A DNA stretch of 64,000 nucleotides, from NCBI GenBank assembly GCA_030065855.1, contig JASJCT010000016.1, forward strand, positions 1 through 64,000. The letters run 5' to 3'. This document shows, piece after piece, positions 41,355-51,538 of this stretch. The DNA comes from Myxococcota bacterium. Lineage in GTDB: Bacteria; Myxococcota_A; Polyangia; JAAYKL01. The position numbers and the translations under genes were made by a program. The number at the start of each line of letters is the position of its first letter. Position 1 is the stretch's first letter. Below the pieces are notes generated by a model. It was not told the DNA's origin. It searched no databases and worked only from the letters and a program-made list of their open reading frames with translations.

Positions 41355-41524
41355 TTTCTCAAAACTCCCTCCCCATTCCGGCTGTCTTACCACTTTCCAC
41401 GGGCCAGGGCCAATAAGAGGTATCGGCTGTAATATCAATACATTCTGTTCAAATAAAACACCCAGTCCAGGTGTATCCGATACCACCACGAATCGTGGCC
41501 CTTCGATCAACCAGGGGGCGGAAT

Positions 41525-42142
41525 TCAGAATCGAATGCCCAGAGCGACAGTGGGGAGCCCGCCGGCGAAATCAGAACGATGGTGGGCGTAGGTGAAACCC
41601 GCACGTATATAGGGCCGCGGTATGCAGTGATTGAGAAAGGATACCCCCACTCCCCCACCGGCGGCGAAGTACATCATCGGTTCGTGCTTGCGGTCGATAG
41701 GCAGGATGAAACCGATTCGCCCTTCAAAAAAGAGCCATTTTGTAGGCCAAAGATCTAGGACAAATGCGGAGGGGAGTAGTCCGGAAACGTAGTTTTCATA
41801 GGAAATTGCGTAATGGGTGTCTCCAGCGCTCCAACTCATGGCATCAATTCGATGGCTCATGTAGCCGACCATCAGCGCAATGGTGAACCCAACCCGGACC
41901 TTTTCGGCGACACGCCACTTGAATCCCAACTCCCCGCCGTTGACAAAGCCGCCAAATAGGTGCCGTCCATCCTTGATGGCCACACCTGGGTCTTGGAAAA
42001 CATAAAACAGTCCCGTTACTGCTCCGAGTTCCGTCTCTCTAATCTTTAACTTGTATTCAGTTTCCGGAGCAGCCCAGCTCGCTTCAGATGTAAGCCATAC
42101 AACCATCGCGACCCATACAATTTGAACCCACTTTTTTTTCAT
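41525..42142 (-). CDS. Outer-membrane beta-barrel-like protein
   Basis: Signal peptide; alternating strands; terminal 'VALGIRF'. Confidence 0.65.
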   Translation of the reverse strand: MKKKWVQIVWVAMVVWLTSEASWAAPETEYKLKIRETELGAVTGLFYVFQDPGVAIKDGRHLFGGFVNGGELGFKWRVAEKVRVGFTIALMVGYMSHRIDAMSWSAGDTHYAISYENYVSGLLPSAFVLDLWPTKWLFFEGRIGFILPIDRKHEPMMYFAAGGGVGVSFLNHCIPRPYIRAGFTYAHHRSDFAGGLPTVALGIRF

Positions 42143-42215
42143 AGTGGCTTTTTATAGCATAAGTGAGGTTCCTTTCCAACAACCGCTGAATTCGCCCAAG
42201 CGAGTCCTTGCTGCG

Positions 42216-43463
42216 CTAGCGCCAGCGTCTAAGGCCGAGGAGTAGTGATACTAGGCCCAAGGTATTGATGACCGCACAGAATCCGCCTAGCAGTGGTAGC
42301 CCGCCCAGCAGCCAGATCGGTCCGCCGAGTAAGGCGCCTAGAACTCGGCCCAGCCCGGCGGCACTGAACATGCTGGCCATCATCGTGGCTCGGGAGGCTG
42401 GGGCTAACTCGGTGCAGAGGGAGATGTAGCTGACGATGGAGAACTCGAATGAGAGAAAGATGCCAAACAGTAGGGCCAGGACGCTCGGCAGTGAGCCGCT
42501 GGCTAGGGGGGTGATAAGGTAGCAGATGGTGGCCAATCCCGCTCCCAGGGCTATGGCGCGCTTGAGGCCTAGGCGATCCGATAGTCCGGCCGTGAGGCCC
42601 TCTCCGGCCAGCTCGGCGGCTCCGATGATTGCAGCTCCCAGGCCGATGCCTCCTACGCTCAGTCCGAATTCCCTTTCCAGCCATAGGCCCGAGATCACGA
42701 ACAGACTGTCGTTGGCCATCGACGAAAAGAAGGCGAATCCCAGGGCACCGGGGATCGATCGCTGGGCAAATAGAGTCCTGAAGGTCTTAATGAATGCCAC
42801 GGGTCGCTTGGCCGACCGCAGGTTTTTAGGGGCGTCGTTGCGGCCCAATATGACTAGCAACGATAGCAGGCAGGCGAGACCGAAGATGCCGAGGGCGAAG
42901 AACGGTGAGCGCCAGCCGTATCTTTCGATTGCGAGCCCGATCAGGGGGATGCCGATCAGGGTGCTACCGGCCCAGGCGACCTCCATCAGGCCGACGACCA
43001 ACCCCCTTCTCTCAAAGCGTACTCTCGCGCCCACATAGGCCTGAATCGACGCGTCGAACAGGGTCTTGGAGAGGCCGGCGATGAACAAGGCGGCGAGGAT
43101 CATGCCGTAAAACGGTAGCAGGCCTCCGGCAAAGGTACAGACGGTAAACAGGGTCATGCTGAGCAGCATGGCGGTGCGATAGCCGACCTTATCAATCAGT
43201 GGGCCGAGGAAGATGCCCACTACCGCCGTGGCCTGATTGAGCGCGATCATCGAAGTGATGGCAGTGAGCGGTACGCCCAATCCGCGGGCCAACGCCGGGG
43301 CAAAGGGGTAGGCAAATCTCCTGGCGACGTTCAGAATCCAGCGGCTGAACGTCGCGCTGATGATGATCAGCGGCATGGAAGGGCGCGATGTTGGGCCTTG
43401 GGCCAAGGTTTCACCTCTTACAATCCGGTCGGCACAGTAGCAGCTAAAGCAGTTGCTCAACAA
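42216..43463 (-). CDS. MFS transporter
   Basis: About 12 TM segments; 'FLGPLIDKVGYRTAMLLSMTLFTVCTF', 'GLSDRLGLKRAIALGAGLA'. Start may be 43374. Confidence 0.85.
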   Translation of the reverse strand: MLSNCFSCYCADRIVRGETLAQGPTSRPSMPLIIISATFSRWILNVARRFAYPFAPALARGLGVPLTAITSMIALNQATAVVGIFLGPLIDKVGYRTAMLLSMTLFTVCTFAGGLLPFYGMILAALFIAGLSKTLFDASIQAYVGARVRFERRGLVVGLMEVAWAGSTLIGIPLIGLAIERYGWRSPFFALGIFGLACLLSLLVILGRNDAPKNLRSAKRPVAFIKTFRTLFAQRSIPGALGFAFFSSMANDSLFVISGLWLEREFGLSVGGIGLGAAIIGAAELAGEGLTAGLSDRLGLKRAIALGAGLATICYLITPLASGSLPSVLALLFGIFLSFEFSIVSYISLCTELAPASRATMMASMFSAAGLGRVLGALLGGPIWLLGGLPLLGGFCAVINTLGLVSLLLGLRRWR

Positions 43464-43550
43464 ATGGTTTGCAATGGGGAGGATAAGAATCTTTAAACTT
43501 CAAAAAGAATTAGGGACAGGTATTCTAACTGCATGTGGATTGGAATTTTG

Positions 43551-44093
43551 ATGGATCTTGTCGTAATGGGAGTTTTGGTTGGTGTATTTGGTACTGTTGC
43601 GATGGATCTATTGAATAGTCTATTTGCGCGGTCTGACTTGATTGTCAAGATCGATATGGCAACTATCGGACGCATGTCTGCGGGGTGAGTGCGTGGTCGA
43701 TTCCGCTACCACCATCCAAAAGAGTTGGCGCCAGTCTCGAATGAAATTTTGTTGGGGTATATAACCAACTATGTCATTGGTGTGGGGCTTGCGGCGCCAT
43801 TCGTTTTTTGTTGGGATCTCGTGGCTGGGAAGCCATTATCGCCGGTATGGGCTCTTGTCTATGGCATCGCGACAACGGTGGCCTCAGTATTATTCGTCTA
43901 TCCCCTTGCCGCGTTTTCGTTTCTTGTTCACATTGGAATTGCGATATGGCTCTTCAGGTTGTCAAAACAGGTAAAAGATGCAAGTGTTTGGATGTGGACC
44001 TTACAACTACTCCTCATGCGATTTTGCCTACATCATGGATCGATCTCATTTGAATCGAGGAATCGAGCTTGCTTTTTTTTTATCGCTCTATAA
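43551..44093 (+). pseudogene. DUF2938-like membrane protein interrupted by in-frame TGA
   Basis: 'MDLVVMGVLVGVFGTVAMDLLNSLFARS...IGRMSAG' TGA(43686-43688) 'VRGRFRYHHPKELAPVSNEILLGYITNYVIGVGLA...'. Confidence 0.6.
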
Positions 44094-44151
44094 TGTCGAA
44101 ATCTGCACCTCATTTATTTTCAACAATTGTATTGCAGCAAAGGAGAGAGTG

Positions 44152-45660
44152 ATGAAGAATTCGAAGAAACGAGTTTATTGGGGCGGTATTTTTATATTGA
44201 TCTCCATGATAGCAAGTTCGGGGTATCTTCAGGCAACTGAATACACGCCCGGTGTCGTTGAAGGGCGGGTTACGGATGCAAGTGGCGCTGGAATTGAAGG
44301 CGCTAAAATTACCTTCTGGAGTGCATCTCAGCACACCGTTTCCACAGATGCAAATGGGTATTATTCGAGTGAAGTTCAAGCCGGGGATGCGACTTTGACC
44401 GTCAAGACCGGGACGGGCGTAGGGATTGGGATAAGCATTGTAACGGTTGTAGCTGGTCAGACGCTCAGCGGTGTTGATTTTGTTTGGAATCCGGGATCTA
44501 TTGAAGGGGTGATTACCGACGAAAATGGCGTTGGCATCGAGGGTGCCAAAATTACCATTTGGGGGGCCCCGCAACACACGGTGTCTACGGATGCGAGCGG
44601 TTATTATTCGAGTGAGGTTCAGTCAGGTGACGCAACATTGACAGTCAAAAAGGGCACGGGTGAAGGCATTGGCATTGTGTCGGTCACAGTGGCTGCCAAT
44701 CAAACACTCAGCGGTATCGATTTTGTTTGGAAGCCCGGGGCTATCGAGGGGGTGGTTAAGGATGCAAACGGCGTTGGCATCGAAGGGGCAAAAATTACAA
44801 TTTGGGGAGCGCCACAGTACACGGTTTCTACGGATTCAAATGGTTACTATTTTAGCGAGGTTCAATCAGGAACCGCTACCGTGGTCATCAAATCCCCTAC
44901 TGGAGTTGGTATTTGTACAACCGTAGTGGAAGTTGTTCAAAATGCAACCATAATGGTTGATTGCGGAGCGTCCAATACCCCTCCAATCGCTGTTTGGAAA
45001 CCCACGCTTACAGAGGAAGGTGCACTTGCACTTGATGGAACTGATTCTACGGACGAAGACGGACAGATAGTCAGTTATGATTGGCAGCTCTTCGATGGAC
45101 AAAATACCTACAGCCTTCAGGGGGAGCTAGTTTCTCTGGGCGATATCCAGTGGGGTTGCTACAATGGAACGCTGGTGGTTAGGGATGGTGGGGGCTCTTC
45201 AGGAACCGTGTCGTTCCCTGTATGCGTACCGAAGTGTTCGCCGTTGGATAACGACAATGACGGTTATTCTGTCGAAATGGGTGATTGTAATGATAACGAT
45301 TCCGCAGTGAATCCGGGCGCGCCCGAAATTTGCGACGGTGCTGACAACAATTGCAATGATCAAATTGATGAGGGATTTGACGAGGATCAGGATGGATTTA
45401 CGCAATGTGGTGGAGACTGCGACGATCTCGATGCCTCAATCAACATTAGCGCCCTAGAATTGCCTGGTAATGGCATCGATGAGAATTGTGATGGATCCCT
45501 AGGTGATTGTGATCCCAATGCATCCTGGAAAAACCATGGAGAATACGTCAGATGCGTGGCAAATGAAGTCAATGATTTGGTCGACCGGGGTCTGATTTCC
45601 GAAGATGAAGGCGACGTGTTGGTCAACGCTGCAGCACAGTCAGATGTTGGGAAGAAATAA
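44152..45660 (+). CDS. Secreted protein with three carboxypeptidase-regulatory-like repeats and MopE-type metal-binding repeats
   Basis: Triplicated 'VEGxVTDxxGxGIEGAKITxWxAxQxTVSTDxxGYYxSEVQxG'; 'DNDNDGYSVEMGDCNDNDSAVNPGAPEICDGADNNCNDQIDEGFDEDQDGF'. Confidence 0.85.
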   Translation: MKNSKKRVYWGGIFILISMIASSGYLQATEYTPGVVEGRVTDASGAGIEGAKITFWSASQHTVSTDANGYYSSEVQAGDATLTVKTGTGVGIGISIVTVVAGQTLSGVDFVWNPGSIEGVITDENGVGIEGAKITIWGAPQHTVSTDASGYYSSEVQSGDATLTVKKGTGEGIGIVSVTVAANQTLSGIDFVWKPGAIEGVVKDANGVGIEGAKITIWGAPQYTVSTDSNGYYFSEVQSGTATVVIKSPTGVGICTTVVEVVQNATIMVDCGASNTPPIAVWKPTLTEEGALALDGTDSTDEDGQIVSYDWQLFDGQNTYSLQGELVSLGDIQWGCYNGTLVVRDGGGSSGTVSFPVCVPKCSPLDNDNDGYSVEMGDCNDNDSAVNPGAPEICDGADNNCNDQIDEGFDEDQDGFTQCGGDCDDLDASINISALELPGNGIDENCDGSLGDCDPNASWKNHGEYVRCVANEVNDLVDRGLISEDEGDVLVNAAAQSDVGKK

Positions 45661-45840
45661 ATTATCAAAGCGGCCCTGTGGAAATTCCCAGAGCATTGGA
45701 TCATGTGCATCGGCATTTGGGGGCCAAGGCCAAACCATATCTGGGTGAAATATCGACACAAGTGCTTCTGCATCCTGCTCATTCCAGGCAACGGTTTCCT
45801 TAGAAATCATTTCCTGAATCTGTTCTTCTACCGTTTTCAT
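45640..45840 (-). pseudogene. Truncated NTF2-like/SnoaL-like protein
   Basis: 'MKTVEEQIQEMISKETVAWNEQDAEALVSIFHPDMVWPWPPNADAHDP' begins a SnoaL-like fold and stops after about 66 aa against the neighbouring convergent gene. Confidence 0.55.
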
Positions 45841-46547
45841 TTGCCTCCCCTTTTGTTTCGAACAAGTCGGTTCCCAATTTGAACCCAAACTTCCAAGCTG
45901 AGGCGCACTATCAAAGAACATCGTATAGCGTAAAGTCCACCCAATAAACCCCCGCAGTGTTGGGAATACTCTCGAGCAAGCCATGGGTAAAGTCCAAGAG
46001 CGGATCGTCAAAATTCTCCCACCAGAATTGGTCTTCCGCGTAACCGTATTGGTACCCGACCGTTGCCGGCCAGAAGTAATCCCCCCAAACGATTTCTTCG
46101 TATCTGCACTGCTCCCAGGAATCAAAGATTTGTGTATCGTCGACGAAGATTATGCCGTCCCTGTAAGTTTCAGGCATCCTGTCGGTCTCGAAGTGTTTGA
46201 GCAGAATGTCTTGCCCCGGTTGTCAACTGGAATTTTTCTAGGTTGATTTGTGAGAGACTTTCCTGAGCCTGGGTTTCCGAAATTGTCCGATCGATTTCCT
46301 TTTTCTTTCCCCCAAAAAATAAACATTTCATCGGCGTAGTCGCTGTGGTCAGTGTGGGTAACTGCGACGTCCATTCGAACAGTTATCCAAGTAGCTGTGG
46401 TCAAGTCAGACGTCATTTCGATGACTTGTCCAAGGGAGGGGTGGGCTGATTGTGGGCAGCTATCACAATACGTCCATTCATCTATAGCTGTCCACGGTCT
46501 GTCCACCCCTCCCGGCAGCTGCGTCACTGTCCACAGCGTCCCCACTG

Positions 46548-47528
46548 TCATGACGCCTCCTTCATCATCCGCTCAAGCTTCTCCTTGGCTCCCTTGGCCC
46601 ACCCCTGCCACTTTGGTATCTGCGTTCTTGCTCCCTCGACATATACCTCAAACGGCGTGTGCGGTTCCCCTCCCACCTCGGGGATGAGCGCCCAGTGAGG
46701 ACGCTTATTGTTGTATCTATCTTTAAATGACAACAGACTCTCTCGTGCATGACCTGGATTCAGGTACTCCCGAAAATACACCTCCTCCTGCTTTAACGTC
46801 CGATGAAACCGCTCCAATAATCCCAGTTGCGTCGGCGTCTGGTACCGTATCCGTACGTGCGAGAAATCTTCTGATACGTATTTCCGAAACCGCTTCGCCA
46901 TAAACGACGTCCCGTTGTCCGTTACCAGAAATGGCGACTTCTTAACCGGACCGGTGAGCCGCTCCGCTACCTCTCGGGCTGCCTCCAACGCCTTGATCAC
47001 CTCTGCAGCGCAGTAACTCCATGTCAATCGTAAGGCCAGTAAATACCGAGAGTAATAGTCGATGACTGTCACTGCATACCACCACCCAAAACCAGGTAGA
47101 TGGATGTAGGTCACATCTGTCTGCCAAAGCTCATTCGGCCCCTGAGGCAGAAGCTCATACAACTTCTGCGCCTGGTGTAGCTCCGCTGGCTTCCCCTTCA
47201 TACGCCTCTGTAACAGTCCATTGTTCTTCATCACTCGATACGCTTGTCTGTTCGTTACCTCCACGCCTGACCGCCGGCACATTACCCCTATCCGTTTGTA
47301 GCCGTACCAGGGATTGTCCTCAGCCATCTGGATAACTGCTGCAGTGATCTCGACCGGCACTGTCAGCGCCAACCTCTTTGGCGGCTTTCGCTCCGAGGGC
47401 GGCTTGGGTTTGTAGTACCAGCGGGATGTCCCAATATCCAAACCCGCTAGCACCCCCACTAACCGTGGCTTCTTTGCCTTGTGCTCGGTCATCCCCGTAT
47501 CCACATCCATTCGCAGCTCCTCGGTCAA
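46548..47528 (-). CDS. IS3-like transposase OrfB (rve/DDE integrase)
   Basis: 'NELWQTDVTYIHLPGFGWWYAVTVIDYYSRYLLA', 'VTDNGTSF', 'LLERFHRTLKQEEVY'. Confidence 0.93.
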   Translation of the reverse strand: MTEELRMDVDTGMTEHKAKKPRLVGVLAGLDIGTSRWYYKPKPPSERKPPKRLALTVPVEITAAVIQMAEDNPWYGYKRIGVMCRRSGVEVTNRQAYRVMKNNGLLQRRMKGKPAELHQAQKLYELLPQGPNELWQTDVTYIHLPGFGWWYAVTVIDYYSRYLLALRLTWSYCAAEVIKALEAAREVAERLTGPVKKSPFLVTDNGTSFMAKRFRKYVSEDFSHVRIRYQTPTQLGLLERFHRTLKQEEVYFREYLNPGHARESLLSFKDRYNNKRPHWALIPEVGGEPHTPFEVYVEGARTQIPKWQGWAKGAKEKLERMMKEAS

Positions 47529-47824
47529 AGCAAGCAGTCCTCTATTTTTTTTAATATCCGATTGGCGATAGTCAGCTCGCCGATGACCTGATCCCGCTCC
47601 TCAATTTCCTTCTTGAGTAAACGGACCTCGCTGTCTCCACCGTTGGATTTCTTGCCAGACAACGCTGCTTTCCCACCCTGAATAAAATCATCCCGCCATC
47701 TATACAGCGATGCATCGCTGACCCCATACCGACGGGCGATTCGTGCCGCTGGTTCCTCTTTGCGCAGCAGCGCCATTACTGCCTGCATCTTCTTCTCTGC
47801 TGATGGTCCTTGTTTCTTGCCCAT
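47525..47824 (-). CDS. IS3-like transposase OrfA (HTH)
   Basis: 'MQAVMALLRKEEPAARIARRYGVSDASLYRWRDDFIQGGKAALSG'. Confidence 0.9.
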   Translation of the reverse strand: MGKKQGPSAEKKMQAVMALLRKEEPAARIARRYGVSDASLYRWRDDFIQGGKAALSGKKSNGGDSEVRLLKKEIEERDQVIGELTIANRILKKIEDCLL

Positions 47825-48030
47825 TACATTCCTCCCGTCGGTGCATCATACACCTGCCAAGCCCGAGAGGTCTCTCACTACTCCAATTCCAGTTTCTTGA
47901 GAGCAATACATTGTCAGAGGCGAGGAGGCCACCGAAATCGCCAAACCGGACCGACCGGCCTCAAATATGACCACCTCCGTCCCCCCCGGAGAGAGAGACC
48001 CAGCTGATCAATCTCGGCCCGGTGTTTTAA

Positions 48031-48699
48031 TTATTTGTTTTCGTATGCTTGATCAATCGGGAGATCGAGCTGGTCTTTTGGTAATCCGGTCCACCAGGAT
48101 ATCTCAATGCCGATGGTCATGGTCACAGTCGTGAACATATCTCCAGCGCCCACCATTGCTGAGATAGTGGGCGTAATGCCAAAACCACCAGAACCTTGCC
48201 TGTAGAAGGGGAAAAAATCGTATCCCACGGCCAGGCCATATGCACCGCCGAATTGGCCTGTGATTTTTTTTGCATTTTTCTTTCGCCTGGATACGTCGGC
48301 AAATCCAAATCCAGTAGAAGCTCGGATGAAGAGAGGATCTAACGGGCGGAATTGGGCTTCCACTGCCAGATGCCCGATAATAGCTGAGTAATCCCTATTA
48401 AAGATGCCGCCTGTGCCCAGACCGATACCCAGGTCCAGCCAATCCAATATGGATTGACCGGTTCGCAGGGTTCCGATTGGACCAGCAAAGGGAGACAGCC
48501 ACTCGTCCTCATCGCCATTAAAGCCCGCGGTAATAGCGCCCCCACCCCCCAGACTGAAGTAATATCCCTGCCGGGACGCGGGCGATTTTAACTGTTCGGC
48601 CGCGACATTGCCGAATGGTATGATCGTACAGGCGATCATCACAAATGCTGAAAAAAGTCTTCCTTTTGAGGGTTTTGGGAAATGGATGACGGCACGCAT
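48031..48699 (-). CDS. Secreted outer-membrane-like protein
   Basis: Signal peptide from 'MRAVIHFPKPSKGRLFSAFVMIACTIIPFGNVAA'; glycine-rich barrel-like strands. Confidence 0.6.
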   Translation of the reverse strand: MRAVIHFPKPSKGRLFSAFVMIACTIIPFGNVAAEQLKSPASRQGYYFSLGGGGAITAGFNGDEDEWLSPFAGPIGTLRTGQSILDWLDLGIGLGTGGIFNRDYSAIIGHLAVEAQFRPLDPLFIRASTGFGFADVSRRKKNAKKITGQFGGAYGLAVGYDFFPFYRQGSGGFGITPTISAMVGAGDMFTTVTMTIGIEISWWTGLPKDQLDLPIDQAYENK

Positions 48700-48775
48700 T
48701 CTAAAACGCTCTTTTCTTCTCCTTGTGACGATATTTTTACAGACGATAGCGTCTTCGTGGATAATCGTACGCATT

Positions 48776-51538
48776 TTAAAATTCTCCTTTGATGCCGAGG
48801 ATCGGAATGATCGGTAGGGATTGCTGCACGCCTTTTTCGGTAAAGTCGTAGTTGTAGGTGGTGCCCACAGGGTTGGCCCGGTTGTAGGCGTTTTGCAAAT
48901 CCAGGTAGGCGGTCAGCATAAAGGTGTCGAATATCCAACGCTTGTCGATGCGCAGGTCCAATTGGTGAAACCGCGGTAGGCGCGACGCGTTTGGTGTGCC
49001 ACTGATGGCCTCGTAGGTGCCGTCGTCGACCACGTATACCGAGCCGACCCTCGCGGTTTGTGGGTTGCCGCTCACCAGACGCCATCGCAGGCCGATGCTC
49101 CAATTGCGGGGCAGGGCATAGGTACCCAACACCGAAAGAATGTGGGTTTGGTCAAAGTCGAAGAGGCGATAGTTCTTAGCGCCGTAATCCCTGCGCTCGG
49201 CCCGAGACAAGGTATAGCTTATCCAGCCAGATAAATTCTGATGGAAGTCGTGGCGCAGCAGCACTTCCAATCCATAGACACGGCCTCTTGCGCCGTTATT
49301 GAAATTCAAGGGCTGGGTCTCGCCATCTCGCTCGAGAGTCTGGGACGTGCGGCTTACGAGATTATCCAGGACTTTGTAAAAGCCGGTCACGTCCAGGGTC
49401 AAATGGCCAAAGGGGCGGTATTCAACACCTGCGGAATAGTGGATCGCCGATTCCAGACCCAGGTCCGGGTTGCCGAACACCTCGTCCACCTCATCAAAAG
49501 AGGGCTCCTGAAAGAATCGGCCAATACCCGCTTTTAACGTCCACTGATCACTGAGCATCAGTCGCGCAACCAAGCGGGGGGCATAGGCCACTTCGCCCAC
49601 AAGAGAAAAGTAGTCAAAGCGAATCCCTGGGATGACCAGCAATCGATTAAAAAATAGCCCTTCGAGCTCGATAAACGCGGCCAAGGAGTGGAAGTCATCC
49701 CCGTCATTGGCAGTGAAGCGGATGGTATCCAGATCGGGCCGTCCCCCTAGCTCGCCCTCTTTGGGCGGTGGCGGGAACTTGATGCGTGTATCTGCCCGGT
49801 TGAACAGGTAATCAGCCCCTGCGGTAAGGGTGAACCTATCGGTGGGTTGCCAGGTGAAGGTGTCCCGGATCTGGGCGACGTACGAGTTGATGTCTAGGAA
49901 GAGCTGATCCCCAAGGCCGAAAAAGATCCAATTTCGGCCAGCCGAGGTCTTGAAGACATTTTTGATGGTGTCGTTCGGTACGAACGTATACTCGATGAGT
50001 GTACGATAGAATTCAGTTGATGTGGATGCATCCCGGGCGCGGAGCTCTGGGTTGATATCTGCTGGATTGTCGAACAGCACCTTTAGCTTATCGCTGGATC
50101 CAAAGAAAAACAGCTTGAGCTCGTGCGCAGCAGAGGGACGGGTGCTGAAAAGGAACTGGTAGTCGTAATACCTGGGTGCGGCGATCAGGTTCACCGGCGC
50201 GTCGCTTGGCACGAATGACTCGATAAACGTATCGATGTAGCTCCGGCGAGCAGCAACAGCAACGGCGGTTTTTTCAGTCAGTGGGACTGAAAGAAATGCA
50301 CCGGCGTCGAATAGGTTTACATCGATGTACCCGGTGGCGCTCGGTGGATCGAGGCGGGCCAGTCCCACATCCACGATACCTCCGGTGGCTCGGCCATAGC
50401 GAACCGAGAAGTTTCCCGGGTAGAAATCGATGCGGTCCAGCATGCCCACTGGAATGACGCTGCGCGTGCCACCAAAGTGATAGATAATAGGAACACTGAC
50501 CCCTTCGACAAAAATTTCCGAGTCTTCTGGAGAGGAGCCGCGCACAATGATGTTGCCGCTCAGCGGCCCAGAGCGGGCCACGCCAGGCAGGTTTTGCACT
50601 GCTTTGAGCACATCGCCAAACGTGCCGGGAATGCGCTCGGCTTCTTCCACGGTCAATGAGGTGCGGCTGACTTCCTTGCGGGTCGTCTCTCCCTCCACCA
50701 GAACATCGTAGGGGTTATAATCGGATCGCTCGACGTAATAGCGCGCTTGGGTCAGCTCGTTTGGCGCGATTGTCTCTTCGCTGCGCAAAGGAAAGTATCC
50801 CTCTGGACGGGCGAGCACTTTCCATTGGCCCAGGGCCAGGTCCTTAAACTCAAAGCGACCTGCTTTGTCAGTTGTGGCTTCAAAGCCCACTGCTTCATCC
50901 CCCTTGCTGCGAAAAACAGTGACGGTCACACCCACAAGCGGCAGGCGTGTGCCGCGTTCGCGCAACTCTCCAATAAAGTTGACGGTCGCTGGTGCCGCAA
51001 CCTCGGGTGGTGTGGACGGGGTCGCTGTATCGCCGACAGGGGTGTCTGGCTCTGGGGCCTGCAGTGCTGCGGCAGTGAGCTCAAAGCGATAGCGATAGGT
51101 AATGCGCACCGGCACTGGTGTATCTCCATCAAGGCCAGGCTCAAACTCAAATTGCCACGCCGCTGCGACAGCTGCTTCATCAAAGCCATAGCCGGGCGGG
51201 TCTGCTGGCACCAGCACATTGACCGCTTCGACCTTTCCCTGTACGTCAATGTCTATCTCCATCACCACATCTGTCTCAATGCCGGCCTGAAGTGCTGCCT
51301 CAGGGTATGGGGCGCTCACTGCTTTTTTGAGCACAGGCAGAACAAACCCATCATTTGCGATGTCTGGGTCGTCCTCAGATACCACCGGCTCCGCTTGTGG
51401 CTCTGAGCTTGGCTGAACATCTTCAGCAATGGCCGGGGCGTCTTCTTGAACTTGTTTTGCCGCGAGTGATGCTGGGGTGACCCCTATCAAATAGATGCAC
51501 AAGAGTGCGAACCTGCTGGTTTTGTTGAGCGGTTTCAT
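48776..51538 (-). CDS. TonB-dependent receptor with N-terminal TonB-C-like domain and CarboxypepD_reg-like domain
   Basis: 'APYPEAALQAGIETDVVMEIDIDVQGKVEAVNVL...FEPGLDGDTPVPVRITYRYRFEL'; plug 'IPGTFGDVLKAVQNLPGVARSGPLSGNIIVRGSSPEDSEIFVEGVSVP'. Confidence 0.92.
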   Translation of the reverse strand: MKPLNKTSRFALLCIYLIGVTPASLAAKQVQEDAPAIAEDVQPSSEPQAEPVVSEDDPDIANDGFVLPVLKKAVSAPYPEAALQAGIETDVVMEIDIDVQGKVEAVNVLVPADPPGYGFDEAAVAAAWQFEFEPGLDGDTPVPVRITYRYRFELTAAALQAPEPDTPVGDTATPSTPPEVAAPATVNFIGELRERGTRLPLVGVTVTVFRSKGDEAVGFEATTDKAGRFEFKDLALGQWKVLARPEGYFPLRSEETIAPNELTQARYYVERSDYNPYDVLVEGETTRKEVSRTSLTVEEAERIPGTFGDVLKAVQNLPGVARSGPLSGNIIVRGSSPEDSEIFVEGVSVPIIYHFGGTRSVIPVGMLDRIDFYPGNFSVRYGRATGGIVDVGLARLDPPSATGYIDVNLFDAGAFLSVPLTEKTAVAVAARRSYIDTFIESFVPSDAPVNLIAAPRYYDYQFLFSTRPSAAHELKLFFFGSSDKLKVLFDNPADINPELRARDASTSTEFYRTLIEYTFVPNDTIKNVFKTSAGRNWIFFGLGDQLFLDINSYVAQIRDTFTWQPTDRFTLTAGADYLFNRADTRIKFPPPPKEGELGGRPDLDTIRFTANDGDDFHSLAAFIELEGLFFNRLLVIPGIRFDYFSLVGEVAYAPRLVARLMLSDQWTLKAGIGRFFQEPSFDEVDEVFGNPDLGLESAIHYSAGVEYRPFGHLTLDVTGFYKVLDNLVSRTSQTLERDGETQPLNFNNGARGRVYGLEVLLRHDFHQNLSGWISYTLSRAERRDYGAKNYRLFDFDQTHILSVLGTYALPRNWSIGLRWRLVSGNPQTARVGSVYVVDDGTYEAISGTPNASRLPRFHQLDLRIDKRWIFDTFMLTAYLDLQNAYNRANPVGTTYNYDFTEKGVQQSLPIIPILGIKGEF

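Larger units (their letters stand above)
46250..47878 (-). mobile_element. IS3-like insertion sequence
   Basis: orfA/orfB with ATGA overlap; candidate terminal inverted repeat GTGAGAGAC at 46250-46258 and 47870-47878. Confidence 0.65.

Noticed and set aside
43686-43688. Second selenocysteine candidate
   Set aside because: The in-frame TGA in the DUF2938-like gene has no redox context and the C-terminal part appears frameshifted; decay or sequence error fits better.
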